A stretch of DNA of 64,000 bases. It comes from Pontibacter litorisediminis (GTDB lineage Bacteria; Bacteroidota; Bacteroidia; Cytophagales; Hymenobacteraceae). The stretch lies in the NCBI RefSeq assembly GCF_029360645.1, contig NZ_JARDUA010000001.1, positions 744,001 through 808,000 on the forward strand, given 5' to 3'. This document shows, one piece after another, positions 50,571 to 59,047 of this stretch (its first letter is position 1; every line of letters starts with the position of its first letter). Under the pieces are notes generated by a model. It was not told the origin of the DNA, made no database searches, and saw only the letters and a program-made list of their open reading frames with translations. The translations under genes and the position numbers were made by a program.

Positions 50571-50596
50571 GTGCTTTTTAAAGGTCCTGCGCGTGT

Positions 50597-51487
50597 TTAC
50601 CTCGTAGAGAAGCCCTGCATGGTATAAAGTATGCCGAGGCCCAGCGACTGGTTGTACTGTATCTCCGAGTCCTGGTCGTAGTCGTACACAAAGTTGCCCA
50701 TCAGGTTCACGTTGATGTAGCGGTTTACCTTGGCCGTGAGTGTGGCGTTCAGCATGTGGTCTATCTTCTTCCCCGAAAACTCTTTGTAGTTGATGTAGGA
50801 CATGTACTTTGCACTCAGGTTCAGGTTCTGCATAATATCGCGGTTATAGGAGGCCTGTACCATGGCCGCTAACCACTCCGTGCGCACCTGCTTGCCCTCC
50901 GGCACACCATAGCGCTCGTTTTCCCCCACGGCGTCATCTGCAAGAAAAGTAAAACGCGGGGCAAAGGGGCTCAGGCGCAAAGAAAAGTACGGGTTTGGCT
51001 TGTACTCTGCTCCCAGTCCAAAGGTCAGAAAGCCGGGCGAGAGGAAATTAGAAATCAGCCTGTCGGTGCCATCGTCGTCCACGTCATACTCATACCCTTT
51101 CGTAAACTGCGACAGGAAGTTGGCAGAGGTAAAAATATTCCAGTCGGAGGAAAAGGCATAGCCATACTTGGTATCCATAAAAATACGGTCGATGCTTTTG
51201 CGCCGCTCCTCCCCTTTGTTTTTGATGAGGCCATACTGCAGTTGCACGGCGTTGTCCCAACTCACTCTGCCCAGCTTATAGTCCGCGCTTGCGTCGAGGT
51301 GGGTGTTAAAGGCCACAGAGCTTACGCCACCGGCTTTCCAGTTATCGCTGAAAGCCGACTGGTTCAGGTTAAGGCCGGCGGCAAAGGAGCGCCTCCAGAG
51401 CGTGTCCGGTTCAGTAGTGGTTTGGGCAAAAACGCCGGTAACGCTCAACAGCAGCGAGGCATAAAGTACAAATAAAGGTTTGATCAT
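50597..51487 (-). CDS. DUF3078 outer-membrane beta-barrel protein
   Basis: A 296-residue exported protein (signal cleavage near VFAQ). The motif LNLNQSAFSDNWKAGGVSSVAF is diagnostic of DUF3078, a Bacteroidota family with the alternating pattern of an outer-membrane beta-barrel; the sequence ends in short amphipathic strands. Function is unknown; no partner domain is visible. Upstream there are two AAGTATA/TATACTT heptamers. Presumably monocistronic. Confidence 0.88.
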   Translation of the reverse strand: MIKPLFVLYASLLLSVTGVFAQTTTEPDTLWRRSFAAGLNLNQSAFSDNWKAGGVSSVAFNTHLDASADYKLGRVSWDNAVQLQYGLIKNKGEERRKSIDRIFMDTKYGYAFSSDWNIFTSANFLSQFTKGYEYDVDDDGTDRLISNFLSPGFLTFGLGAEYKPNPYFSLRLSPFAPRFTFLADDAVGENERYGVPEGKQVRTEWLAAMVQASYNRDIMQNLNLSAKYMSYINYKEFSGKKIDHMLNATLTAKVNRYINVNLMGNFVYDYDQDSEIQYNQSLGLGILYTMQGFSTR

Positions 51488-51713
51488 GGGTAAGTATAAA
51501 ACTATGGTTATATTTATTAATTGCTATACTTACTTGTTTCCTGAAGGAAGGTTATAAGTTTTTGCACACAGGAAAAAGCCTGCCAGACCTCAGGGGTCAT
51601 CGTTCCTGTGCAAGGGTAGCAGTGTTGCGTGTAAGTGTGGGGTATTAAATCGAATTGTCCATGATCGCCCTTTTAGCGGGCTCACCACTGTTCTTTAAGG
51701 CAATAAAAAACAC

Positions 51714-52991
51714 ATGAGGAAACTTTATATTACTTTTTCGCTTCTCACCGGGCTGCTCCTATCCGTCTCCTTTAAGGTAAAGGATGACTACTTTCACTTA
51801 CCCTACCCAAATGCCATCGAGTATGTATCGGTTTTGCTTCTTTTACTGCTTACAGCCGTTACTTTACTTTGGAAAAAGCACCGCAAAAGTAAACTAAGGC
51901 TTGGGTTGGCTGCGGCGGCTACCTTGTGGTTAGCCGTAAGCTGCATGAACTACTTCTTCGAATGGCACCCGCTTAACCTGTCTTTGCCCTTTACCGAGTC
52001 GCAGTCTTTTGAAGTCAGTCACGAGCCTTACGCCTGGCAATCTGCGGCACCAGCACAAGCTGGGTTCGAGCAGGAAGAGATGGAGCAGTTTTTGAAAGAA
52101 ATCGAGGGATGGGAAAGGCTAAGGGGTTTGGTGATTGTTAAAGATGGCAAGCTAGTGGTGGAGAAGTACCTGAAAGGGGCCTCCAGGTATAGCGCCTACA
52201 ACGTCCACTCTGTCACTAAAAGCATCACATCTGCCCTCATAGGCCTGTCGATTCAGCAAGGATACTTTCAATCAGAAAACGATGCGGTAATGCCCTTTTT
52301 CCCGGAGTACCACAAGGCTGTGTCGGCTCCCCAAAAAGACAAGCTGACAATAGCCCACCTGTTATCTATGCGGGGCGGCTTCACAGGATGGGACGGGCCG
52401 CAGAGTACCGAACAGGTCGTGTTGCATGAAGCAGTCTCCGACAAAAAAATCGGGAAGGAATTCCACTATTTCACTGGCTCGCACATGGTTCTTTCTGCCT
52501 TGATAACAAAGGCATCCGGAAGCTCAACGGAAGAGTTTGCTCAAACGAACCTGTTCCAGCCGCTCGGTATCCAATGCGGCTTTTGGCGCAAGGTAGACGG
52601 CTACGACGCTGGCGGTGACGAGACTTACTTCACGGCACGGGACCTTGCCCGTTTCGGAGAACTGTACCTGAACAAAGGAAAAATCAACGGTGTCCAGCTC
52701 CTGGACTCCTCATGGGTGGAAAAGAGCTTCACCAACTACACAAATGAAAGCAAGGCTTTTCGCACCATTGGCTGCTACCAGGAGGTCGGGTATGGTTTCT
52801 CTTGGTGGCTGTTTAACCACAACGGCAAGCAGATTTACGCCGCAAGAGGCAAAGGTGGGCAGCACGTGCTGCTAATCCCGGAGCAAGGGGTTGTTGCGGT
52901 TATTTTGCAGGAGTGGAACCTGCAGAAGGATGCGAAAAGCGAGACTGCTTACCTGTGCAAGCTGCTCTCTCTTGTAACTTCCGAAACGTAA
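51714..52991 (+). CDS. Membrane-anchored serine hydrolase (beta-lactamase-like, S12)
   Basis: A 425-residue protein with hydrophobic segments at about 5-20, 36-53 and 64-78, followed by a periplasmic beta-lactamase-related domain. The SxxK motif is S166-V-T-K169 in NVHSVTKSITSAL; later motifs resemble 6-aminohexanoate-dimer hydrolase and esterase-type S12 enzymes (MRGGFTGWDG, AARGKGGQHVLLIP). Substrates could be amides, esters or D-peptides. GC content looks slightly lower than in neighbouring genes, but no mobile-element traces accompany it. It converges on the GH3 gene, with a very long hairpin between. Confidence 0.83.
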   Translation: MRKLYITFSLLTGLLLSVSFKVKDDYFHLPYPNAIEYVSVLLLLLLTAVTLLWKKHRKSKLRLGLAAAATLWLAVSCMNYFFEWHPLNLSLPFTESQSFEVSHEPYAWQSAAPAQAGFEQEEMEQFLKEIEGWERLRGLVIVKDGKLVVEKYLKGASRYSAYNVHSVTKSITSALIGLSIQQGYFQSENDAVMPFFPEYHKAVSAPQKDKLTIAHLLSMRGGFTGWDGPQSTEQVVLHEAVSDKKIGKEFHYFTGSHMVLSALITKASGSSTEEFAQTNLFQPLGIQCGFWRKVDGYDAGGDETYFTARDLARFGELYLNKGKINGVQLLDSSWVEKSFTNYTNESKAFRTIGCYQEVGYGFSWWLFNHNGKQIYAARGKGGQHVLLIPEQGVVAVILQEWNLQKDAKSETAYLCKLLSLVTSET

Positions 52992-53106
52992 GAGATCGAG
53001 CAATACCCCGGCACAAGAGAATATTGAAGCAGCTTTTGCTGACGTTCTGGCCGTTACAACCCCAGTTGCCAGGCGGCCACACCAAACTGCTTAAACGGTA
53101 AACAGC

Positions 53107-53166
53107 TGAACCCTTTAACCAAGAAGAGGCGCCTGTAGGGGCGCCTCTTCTTGGTTAAAGGGTTCA
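53107..53166. terminator. Perfect 27-bp stem hairpin between convergent genes
   Basis: Arms 53107-53133 and 53140-53166 are perfectly complementary around a 6-nt loop (TGTAGG). It lies between the serine-hydrolase and GH3 genes and is far longer than a normal intrinsic terminator stem. Confidence 0.8.
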
Positions 53167-53177
53167 AGCAGCAGTGC

Positions 53178-56100
53178 TTACGGATTGACACGCTGTGCCA
53201 GTTTACTTTTCTCTATGGCATCGTATACCACCTGCAGTATGTTGGTGCGGGTGTTCAGTTGGCTCAGTCTCGGGTTCTCGCGCGTTGGGTTCACACGGTT
53301 CGACAGGAACACGTACACCAGGTTGTTCACGGGGTCTACCCAGGCGTAAGTACCCGTAAAGCCAGAGTGGCCAAAACTTTGGGCCGGTGCGCTTGGCGCC
53401 GCGTTGCTGTTCTGTGCGCCCGGTTTGGCCGGACGATCAAAGCCAAGGGCGCGGTAGTTGCCCTGGTCGCAGAACTGGCACTTGCTGAACTCACTCACGG
53501 TGTTACCGCTAATGTAAGTCTTGCCTGCATACTTCCCATCGTTCAGGTACAGCTGCATAAGTTTAGCTACGTCGTTAGAGTTACCAAACAAGCCGGCGTG
53601 GCCGCTCACCCCACCCAGCATGGCAGCACCCTCATCATGCACGGTAGTGTGCAGCAGCTGCTTACGGAACAGTTCATCGTACTCCGTTGGCACGATCTGC
53701 TCCGGTTTGTAATACTTGTATGGGTTAAACGTCAGCGTAGTCGCGCCAATCGGCTGGTAAATGTTCTCCTTCAGGTAGGTCTCAAACTTCTCTCCAGTGA
53801 TGTTCTGCACCACCATCGGGGCAAGTATAAACGAGAGGTCGCTGTACACATAACCTGGCTTCTCATTTAGCGGCGACTTCACAATCGCCTTAATGATTTT
53901 GTTGCAATACCTGCGGTGGATGTAGAGGTTATCGGCCACCTTGATCGGGAAGCGGCGCGAAGAATCCGCCTTGAATGTGGCCCACTTAAACTTACCGTTC
54001 TTCTTCACCGTCTCCTTCCAGAAAGGAATCCAGGACTTCAGCCCCGCTTGGTGCGTCAGGATGTCGCGGTACTTCAGGTTCTCTTTGTTTGAGCCCTTTA
54101 CGATCGGCAGGTAATCCCCCAGCGTGCGGTCCACATCAAAGCGTCCTTCGCCACTCAATTTCATAAATGCTGCCAACGAGGTGCTGATCTTGGTCACAGA
54201 GGCCAGGTCGTAGAGGTCGTCTACCTGCACCGGAAGCTCGTTGTCATAGGTATGATAGCCGTAAGCCTTGTGGTAAATCACTTTGCCGTCCTTGGCCACC
54301 AGCACCTGGGCACCCGGTGTCGCTTTCTCAGCTATTGCCTGCGCCACCAGCGAGTCTATACCGTTAAAGTCCTGTGTTTTCAAGCCAACGGCCTCTGGCA
54401 TGGTATAGGCAAAGCGCAAACCACCGTCTGTACGCAGCCCGTCTCCTATTTTAAAGGCGTTGTTTATAGTTACCGGCAGCTTGCCTTTCGCCCCGATACC
54501 CCCAAAGATCATCTGTGCGGTCAGGTCCTGCGTTTCCGGCGTCTCCTGGTAAGCGGCGATCACCGCGTGCGCCTTGTCCAGGCTCTCCAGCTCTGCCAGG
54601 CTGTACACGTTTCCGAACACCCCTACAATGGTTGTCTTGGAGCGGATAAGGTCTTTGAGGAATAGGTTCATCTCAGCAGAGATACCGAAGTTACTGCCAC
54701 CCGCTTTCAGGTTCAGCCGATGCACGCCGGCAATAACCATGTTATACTCCTGCAGCTTCTCCTTCAGGGCCATCAGCTCGGCGATGGAAGCCGTTGGCTG
54801 CAGGAAGAACGTGTCTACCTTAGTGTATCGGGCCAGGCCACGCTGGAAGTCTGTCTCCTGCTTCGTGCCGATGGCCAGCGCAGCCACTTTCAGCGTATCG
54901 ATGTTCTGGATCGGCAGAATGTTGTTCTTGTTGCGCAGCAGCGTGAGCGACGCCTCCACCAACTGCTGGTTCAGGTATTTGGCGTGTGGGTTGTTCAGGT
55001 CTTCGATCAGGTGCTCCGTTTCGATCGGCTTATACTTGTCCAGGCCCAGCCATTGCTTGGCGGCCAGCACCTTGCGGGCACGGGCGTCTACCTCCTCCTG
55101 GGTAATTTCGCCGTTTTGGATTGCTTTCTTGATTTCCTCAATGGTCGTCTTCACGTCCATGGTGTTCAGCAGCATATCGTTTCCAGCCAAAAGCGCCTTC
55201 ACGTCCACAATGCCCGGCGGGTAAAACTTCGCCACCCCTTGCATGTTCAGAGCATCGGTAAACACCAGGCCTTTATAGCCCATTTCTTTCTTCAGCAGGT
55301 CCGTTACGATCGGTTTGGATAGTGTGGAGGCCAGGCTGTCGGTATTATCCAGCACAGGGATGTTCATGTGCGCCACCATCAAGCTGCCCAGGCCATTCTT
55401 CATCAGCTGGCGGAACGGGTACAGTTCCACGGAGTCGAGGCGTATCTTGGAGAAATGAATCACCGGCAGGCCGTAATGAGAATCTACGTTGGTATCGCCG
55501 TGGCCCGGGAAGTGCTTGGCATTGGCCAGCACCTTCTCATCCTGCATGCCGCGCATGTAGGCCATCGCCTTGCGGGTTACGTTATACTTGTCCTCTCCAA
55601 AGGAGCGGAAGCCGATCACGGGGTTGTTGGCGTTGTTGTTGACGTCCACCACCGGCGCAAAGTTCACGTGTATGCCCAGGCGGCGGCACTGGCGGGCTAT
55701 CTCGGCGCCCATCTCATAGATCAGCTGCTCATCCTCTATGCCACCCAGGGCCATCTGGTACGGGAACCGAATGGTGCTGTCGAGGCGCATGGCCAGGCCC
55801 CACTCCCCGTCGATGCTTACCATCAGCGGCACCTTGCTTTCGCTTTGGTAGCGGTTCGTCATGTGCGCCTGGCGCACCGGGCCGCCCTGGAAAAAGATCA
55901 GACCGCCTACTTTATACTTTGTTACCAGCTTGCTCACCGAGTCCACGTGCGCCTGGTCCTTGTTAGAGTATACCGGGATCATGATGAGCTGTGCGATGCG
56001 CTCCTCCGGTGTCAGGGTGTTGAACACAGAGTCCACCCAAGCCTGGTTCGCGTTCAGGAAAGGAGGATCAGTAGCCGGGTTAAAGGTTTTGGCGGCCGCT

Positions 56101-56213
56101 TTTTGGGTGGTGCTGCGGCGAGTCTTGGAAGTGCGCCTCTGCGCATCCGCATCTATCGCCCCAAAAAGGAACAGGGCAATGAGGGAGAGCAAAAGAAAAG
56201 ATCTTTTTTTCAA
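53178..56213 (-). CDS. GH3 beta-N-acetylglucosaminidase fused to a beta-lactamase-like domain
   Basis: A 1011-residue exported fusion (signal to about DADAQ). Residues 50-390 are a GH3 NagZ-like barrel with KHFPGHGDT (233-241), the mobile-loop His246 that serves as acid/base partner in NagZ, and nucleophile Asp320 in VFTDALNM. A second GH3 domain covers about 420-600. Residues 615-1005 are an S12 serine-hydrolase domain with S672-V-T-K675 and HSG as third motif. Together these could cut GlcNAc from peptidoglycan fragments and hydrolyse an attached peptide or ester. The architecture recurs in Bacteroidota. It is divergent from the GHL10 gene. Confidence 0.93.
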   Translation of the reverse strand: MKKRSFLLLSLIALFLFGAIDADAQRRTSKTRRSTTQKAAAKTFNPATDPPFLNANQAWVDSVFNTLTPEERIAQLIMIPVYSNKDQAHVDSVSKLVTKYKVGGLIFFQGGPVRQAHMTNRYQSESKVPLMVSIDGEWGLAMRLDSTIRFPYQMALGGIEDEQLIYEMGAEIARQCRRLGIHVNFAPVVDVNNNANNPVIGFRSFGEDKYNVTRKAMAYMRGMQDEKVLANAKHFPGHGDTNVDSHYGLPVIHFSKIRLDSVELYPFRQLMKNGLGSLMVAHMNIPVLDNTDSLASTLSKPIVTDLLKKEMGYKGLVFTDALNMQGVAKFYPPGIVDVKALLAGNDMLLNTMDVKTTIEEIKKAIQNGEITQEEVDARARKVLAAKQWLGLDKYKPIETEHLIEDLNNPHAKYLNQQLVEASLTLLRNKNNILPIQNIDTLKVAALAIGTKQETDFQRGLARYTKVDTFFLQPTASIAELMALKEKLQEYNMVIAGVHRLNLKAGGSNFGISAEMNLFLKDLIRSKTTIVGVFGNVYSLAELESLDKAHAVIAAYQETPETQDLTAQMIFGGIGAKGKLPVTINNAFKIGDGLRTDGGLRFAYTMPEAVGLKTQDFNGIDSLVAQAIAEKATPGAQVLVAKDGKVIYHKAYGYHTYDNELPVQVDDLYDLASVTKISTSLAAFMKLSGEGRFDVDRTLGDYLPIVKGSNKENLKYRDILTHQAGLKSWIPFWKETVKKNGKFKWATFKADSSRRFPIKVADNLYIHRRYCNKIIKAIVKSPLNEKPGYVYSDLSFILAPMVVQNITGEKFETYLKENIYQPIGATTLTFNPYKYYKPEQIVPTEYDELFRKQLLHTTVHDEGAAMLGGVSGHAGLFGNSNDVAKLMQLYLNDGKYAGKTYISGNTVSEFSKCQFCDQGNYRALGFDRPAKPGAQNSNAAPSAPAQSFGHSGFTGTYAWVDPVNNLVYVFLSNRVNPTRENPRLSQLNTRTNILQVVYDAIEKSKLAQRVNP

Positions 56214-56474
56214 AGCGATGAAAGATTAGTGATTAGCATGTATGAGGGTAAATTTAATTCTTTTATGAGAAAGGAGGTCTATGTTACCACAGATTCTTCC
56301 ATATTGCTTTCTATATGTAAAAGAAAGTGCAAATTTTGCGTTTTATTTCATCAAGAACCTTTCCTTAATAACATCCAAACACTATATTTAAAGCTGAGTT
56401 CTACCTAGAGCTAAAACTGATTTAAGTAAAACAACAGCTTTTAAAAGTACACGCATACACTAACATTCACCTTC

Positions 56475-58055
56475 ATGAGGAAACCTCTACTACAGTACCT
56501 CCTGACCCTTTTTTTGGCCACTTCTGCCGTATTAGCCCAGGCGCAACAGCAACCGCTGAAGCGTGAGTTCCGGGCTGTCTGGATCGCCACAGTGGCTAAC
56601 ATCGACTGGCCAGGGCAAAAGGGATTGTCGCCGGCAGTGCAGCAACAGGAGTTTAAGTACATTTTAGACGAGCACCAGAAAAACGGCATGAATGCCGTAA
56701 TTGTGCAAGTTCGCCCTGCGGCCGACGCCTTGTATCGCAGCAACCTGGAACCCTGGTCGGAGTTTCTGACGGGCAAGCAAGGCTTGGCTATGAACCCACC
56801 CTACGACCCACTGCAGTTCATGCTCGAGGAGGCCCATAAACGGGGGATAGAGTTTCATGCCTGGTTTAACCCCTACCGCGCCACCTTCGACGCCAAAGCC
56901 GAGGTGACTCCAGACCACATCACCAAACGAAAGCCTGATTGGTTTGTAAAGTATGAGGGCAAGCTTTTGTTTAACCCGGGTATTCCGGAAGTGCGCGACT
57001 ATATTACGAATGTGGTGATGGACGTGGTGAACCGCTACGACATAGACGGGGTGCATTTCGACGACTACTTCTATCCTTACCCTGTGCCTAAAGTCCCTTT
57101 CCCGGATGACCAGACGTATGCTGCTTACCAAGGGCTTTTCACAAACAAGAATGACTGGCGGCGCTATAACGTGGACGAGTTGATCAAGGGGATCTCAGAT
57201 AGTATAAATGCCGTGAAGCCCTGGGTGAAGTTCGGTATCAGCCCCTTTGGCGTATGGAAAAACCTGGCCGACGGGCCCGACGGCTCCGACACCCGCGCCG
57301 GTGCCCCCAGTTACACCGCCCTGTATGCCGACACCCGTAAATGGATGCAGGTAGGCTGGATAGATTACCTCGTGCCGCAAGTGTACTGGCACATTGGCAA
57401 CCCTGCTGCTGACTATAAAACCGTGCTGGAGTGGTGGGCGCAGAACTCATTCCAGCGCCACCTGTACGTAGGGCTGGGCGCCTATAAGGTGGCTACAGAC
57501 CCAACCTATAAGGAGTGGCACGATCCGTCACAGTTGCCGCGCCAGCTGCAGCTTGCCCGAAACACGCCTAATGTGGGCGGCAGCGTCTTCTTCAGCTCCA
57601 GGTCAGTGATGAGCAACCCGAATAACCTGCAGGACTCGCTCCGCAGCTCTTACTATAAATACCCTGCCCTGCTGCCTGTGATGGAGTGGAAAAAAAGGGA
57701 GGAACTGGAGCCCCCCTTCTCCCTGAAAGTGCGCCAGACTGACAAGGGGGTGCGCCTGCACTGGCTGCACGACCAGGATGTGCGCTATTATGTTATTTAC
57801 CGCTTCGAGAAAGAAAGCTTCTGGGAAACGCCTATCTGGAAACGAGACTTCTGGCAGAAGCGCAAATGGGAGCCGATAACCCCTGATTTAAGCAACCCGG
57901 CCCGCATTGTGGCAAAGGTTTTCGGCACCAGCACCACCTTTGTTGATGAGACTCCTCTGGAGAGCGGCAAGTATGTATATGTGGTAACCGCACTGGACCG
58001 CCAACAAAACGAGAGTGCCCCCTCACAGGCTGTTACGGTGAAGTATAAGTGGTAA
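56475..58055 (+). CDS. GHL10/DUF187 family glycoside hydrolase (YngK/DigH-like)
   Basis: A 526-residue exported protein (signal cleavage near LAQAQ). The TIM-barrel domain (about 28-340) starts with REFRAVWIATVANIDWPGQ and contains HAWFNPYRA and DGVHFDDYFYPYP, the hallmark strands of GHL10. E. coli DigH (YddW), a relative, cleaves peptide-stripped peptidoglycan glycans, so a glycan-strand substrate is plausible. A fibronectin-III-like domain (about 415-524) forms the C-terminus. The gene is divergent from the GH3 fusion across 261 bp with no certain promoter, and ends in a very long hairpin. Confidence 0.9.
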   Translation: MRKPLLQYLLTLFLATSAVLAQAQQQPLKREFRAVWIATVANIDWPGQKGLSPAVQQQEFKYILDEHQKNGMNAVIVQVRPAADALYRSNLEPWSEFLTGKQGLAMNPPYDPLQFMLEEAHKRGIEFHAWFNPYRATFDAKAEVTPDHITKRKPDWFVKYEGKLLFNPGIPEVRDYITNVVMDVVNRYDIDGVHFDDYFYPYPVPKVPFPDDQTYAAYQGLFTNKNDWRRYNVDELIKGISDSINAVKPWVKFGISPFGVWKNLADGPDGSDTRAGAPSYTALYADTRKWMQVGWIDYLVPQVYWHIGNPAADYKTVLEWWAQNSFQRHLYVGLGAYKVATDPTYKEWHDPSQLPRQLQLARNTPNVGGSVFFSSRSVMSNPNNLQDSLRSSYYKYPALLPVMEWKKREELEPPFSLKVRQTDKGVRLHWLHDQDVRYYVIYRFEKESFWETPIWKRDFWQKRKWEPITPDLSNPARIVAKVFGTSTTFVDETPLESGKYVYVVTALDRQQNESAPSQAVTVKYKW

Positions 58056-58056
58056 C

Positions 58057-58125
58057 CCAGCACCTAATGCAAACAAAAAGCCCCGGCTGCACCAGCCGGG
58101 GCTTTTTGTTTGCATTAGGTGCTGG
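58057..58125. terminator. Perfect 33-bp stem hairpin
   Basis: Arms 58057-58089 and 58093-58125 are perfectly complementary with the loop CAC. A standard terminator core (A5, GC-rich stem, T5) forms the loop-proximal half; the outer 15-18 bp extend the pairing. It begins 2 bp after the GHL10 stop codon. Confidence 0.85.
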
Positions 58126-58206
58126 AGCGGCGATCTCTAGTTTGCTAAAGTAGAAGAAAAGCGAAGGACAAAGGTGAGTAAGAAACCGACCACACACCCA
58201 AAAAAG

Positions 58207-58233
58207 AAGAGCCGCCCGGAAGGAGCGGCTCTT
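58207..58233 (-). terminator. Intrinsic terminator of the second SusCD operon
   Basis: AAGAGCCGC (58207-58215) pairs with GCGGCTCTT (58225-58233); a T-rich tail follows on the minus strand. It ends the SusC-SusD-DUF4397 transcript. Confidence 0.85.
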
Positions 58234-58256
58234 GCTATTCATGGCGTTATAACGGC

Positions 58257-59030
58257 TTATCTGTCTCTTATCAGAAGCGAGCTTACCGTTTTATCGGCAA
58301 AATCACCACGTATGATAAAAGTATAAACACGGCCGGCAATTGGTGAGAAGCTTGTAGATTTCGAAGTGGTAACCTCTCCCTCCGCATTCTCCGTCTTGTA
58401 CTCTACCACGTAAGAACCTTGCGCATCAATGGCCACATACGGTGTATTGCCTTTTCGGGCCACGTCAGCGCCTACAGCTGTTCTTGTTTCAGGAGTTTCT
58501 GAAGTGGCTGTGCGAACTACCTCAACATCAACCCCTGACGGCGCATTTTTAGCTACGTTGACAAAACGGATATAGCTTTTAGAGTAGTTATTCTCCGGAA
58601 GGTCATCTTCCACTAAAAAAGCCTCGTAAGACTCTGCTTCCCCGATAAGGAAGGAAGTATAATGCTCCCCCTCGTTCAGAGTAACTGAAGCACTTGCCAC
58701 CTCGCCTGCTGCAGCCGTTGCCGGGCTGATCGCTTGCAGCGTATGAGCACCAGAAGGCACGTTAGCATAACCATAGCTGGCTGGGAAAACAGGGTTACTG
58801 GCATAGCCTAGCCCCTGCACTTCACCTGCTGCGTTAGCGGCCAGAGCAGATATCTTGGTGTTGTCCAGGTAAAAATTAACAGCTGGAGCCGACGGTGCAG
58901 TATGAGCAAATTTTATGAAAGCCCCACTGTTCACTGGCTCGTTATGGTCCTCAATGGCGTTCTCTTCACAGGAACCCAGCATTAGGCCCGCTGCCAGCAC
59001 AACAAAAGATTTATACAGTATATTCTTCAT
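58257..59030 (-). CDS. DUF4397 surface lipoprotein
   Basis: A 257-residue lipoprotein (lipidated cysteine in MLGSCEEN, Cys21). Two repeats of the DUF4397 beta-sandwich are visible, each opening with an F-x-N/H-x-A-P-x-A/G-V-x-V pattern: FAHTAPSAPAVNFYLDN near 42 and FVNVAKNAPSGVDVEVV near 156. DUF4397 occurs in exported proteins of unclear, probably carbohydrate- or surface-binding, function. It starts 17 bp after the SusD stop and is the third gene of the SusCD operon, so it may act as an accessory surface glycan-binding protein. Confidence 0.85.
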   Translation of the reverse strand: MKNILYKSFVVLAAGLMLGSCEENAIEDHNEPVNSGAFIKFAHTAPSAPAVNFYLDNTKISALAANAAGEVQGLGYASNPVFPASYGYANVPSGAHTLQAISPATAAAGEVASASVTLNEGEHYTSFLIGEAESYEAFLVEDDLPENNYSKSYIRFVNVAKNAPSGVDVEVVRTATSETPETRTAVGADVARKGNTPYVAIDAQGSYVVEYKTENAEGEVTTSKSTSFSPIAGRVYTFIIRGDFADKTVSSLLIRDR

Positions 59031-59047
59031 ATAGATAAGTCTGATTA

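Noticed and set aside
53107..58125. Long perfect inverted repeats as insertion-sequence ends or attachment sites
   Set aside because: Arms are only 3-6 bp apart with no transposase or flanking target duplication, and each sits at a gene end, so hairpin function is simpler.
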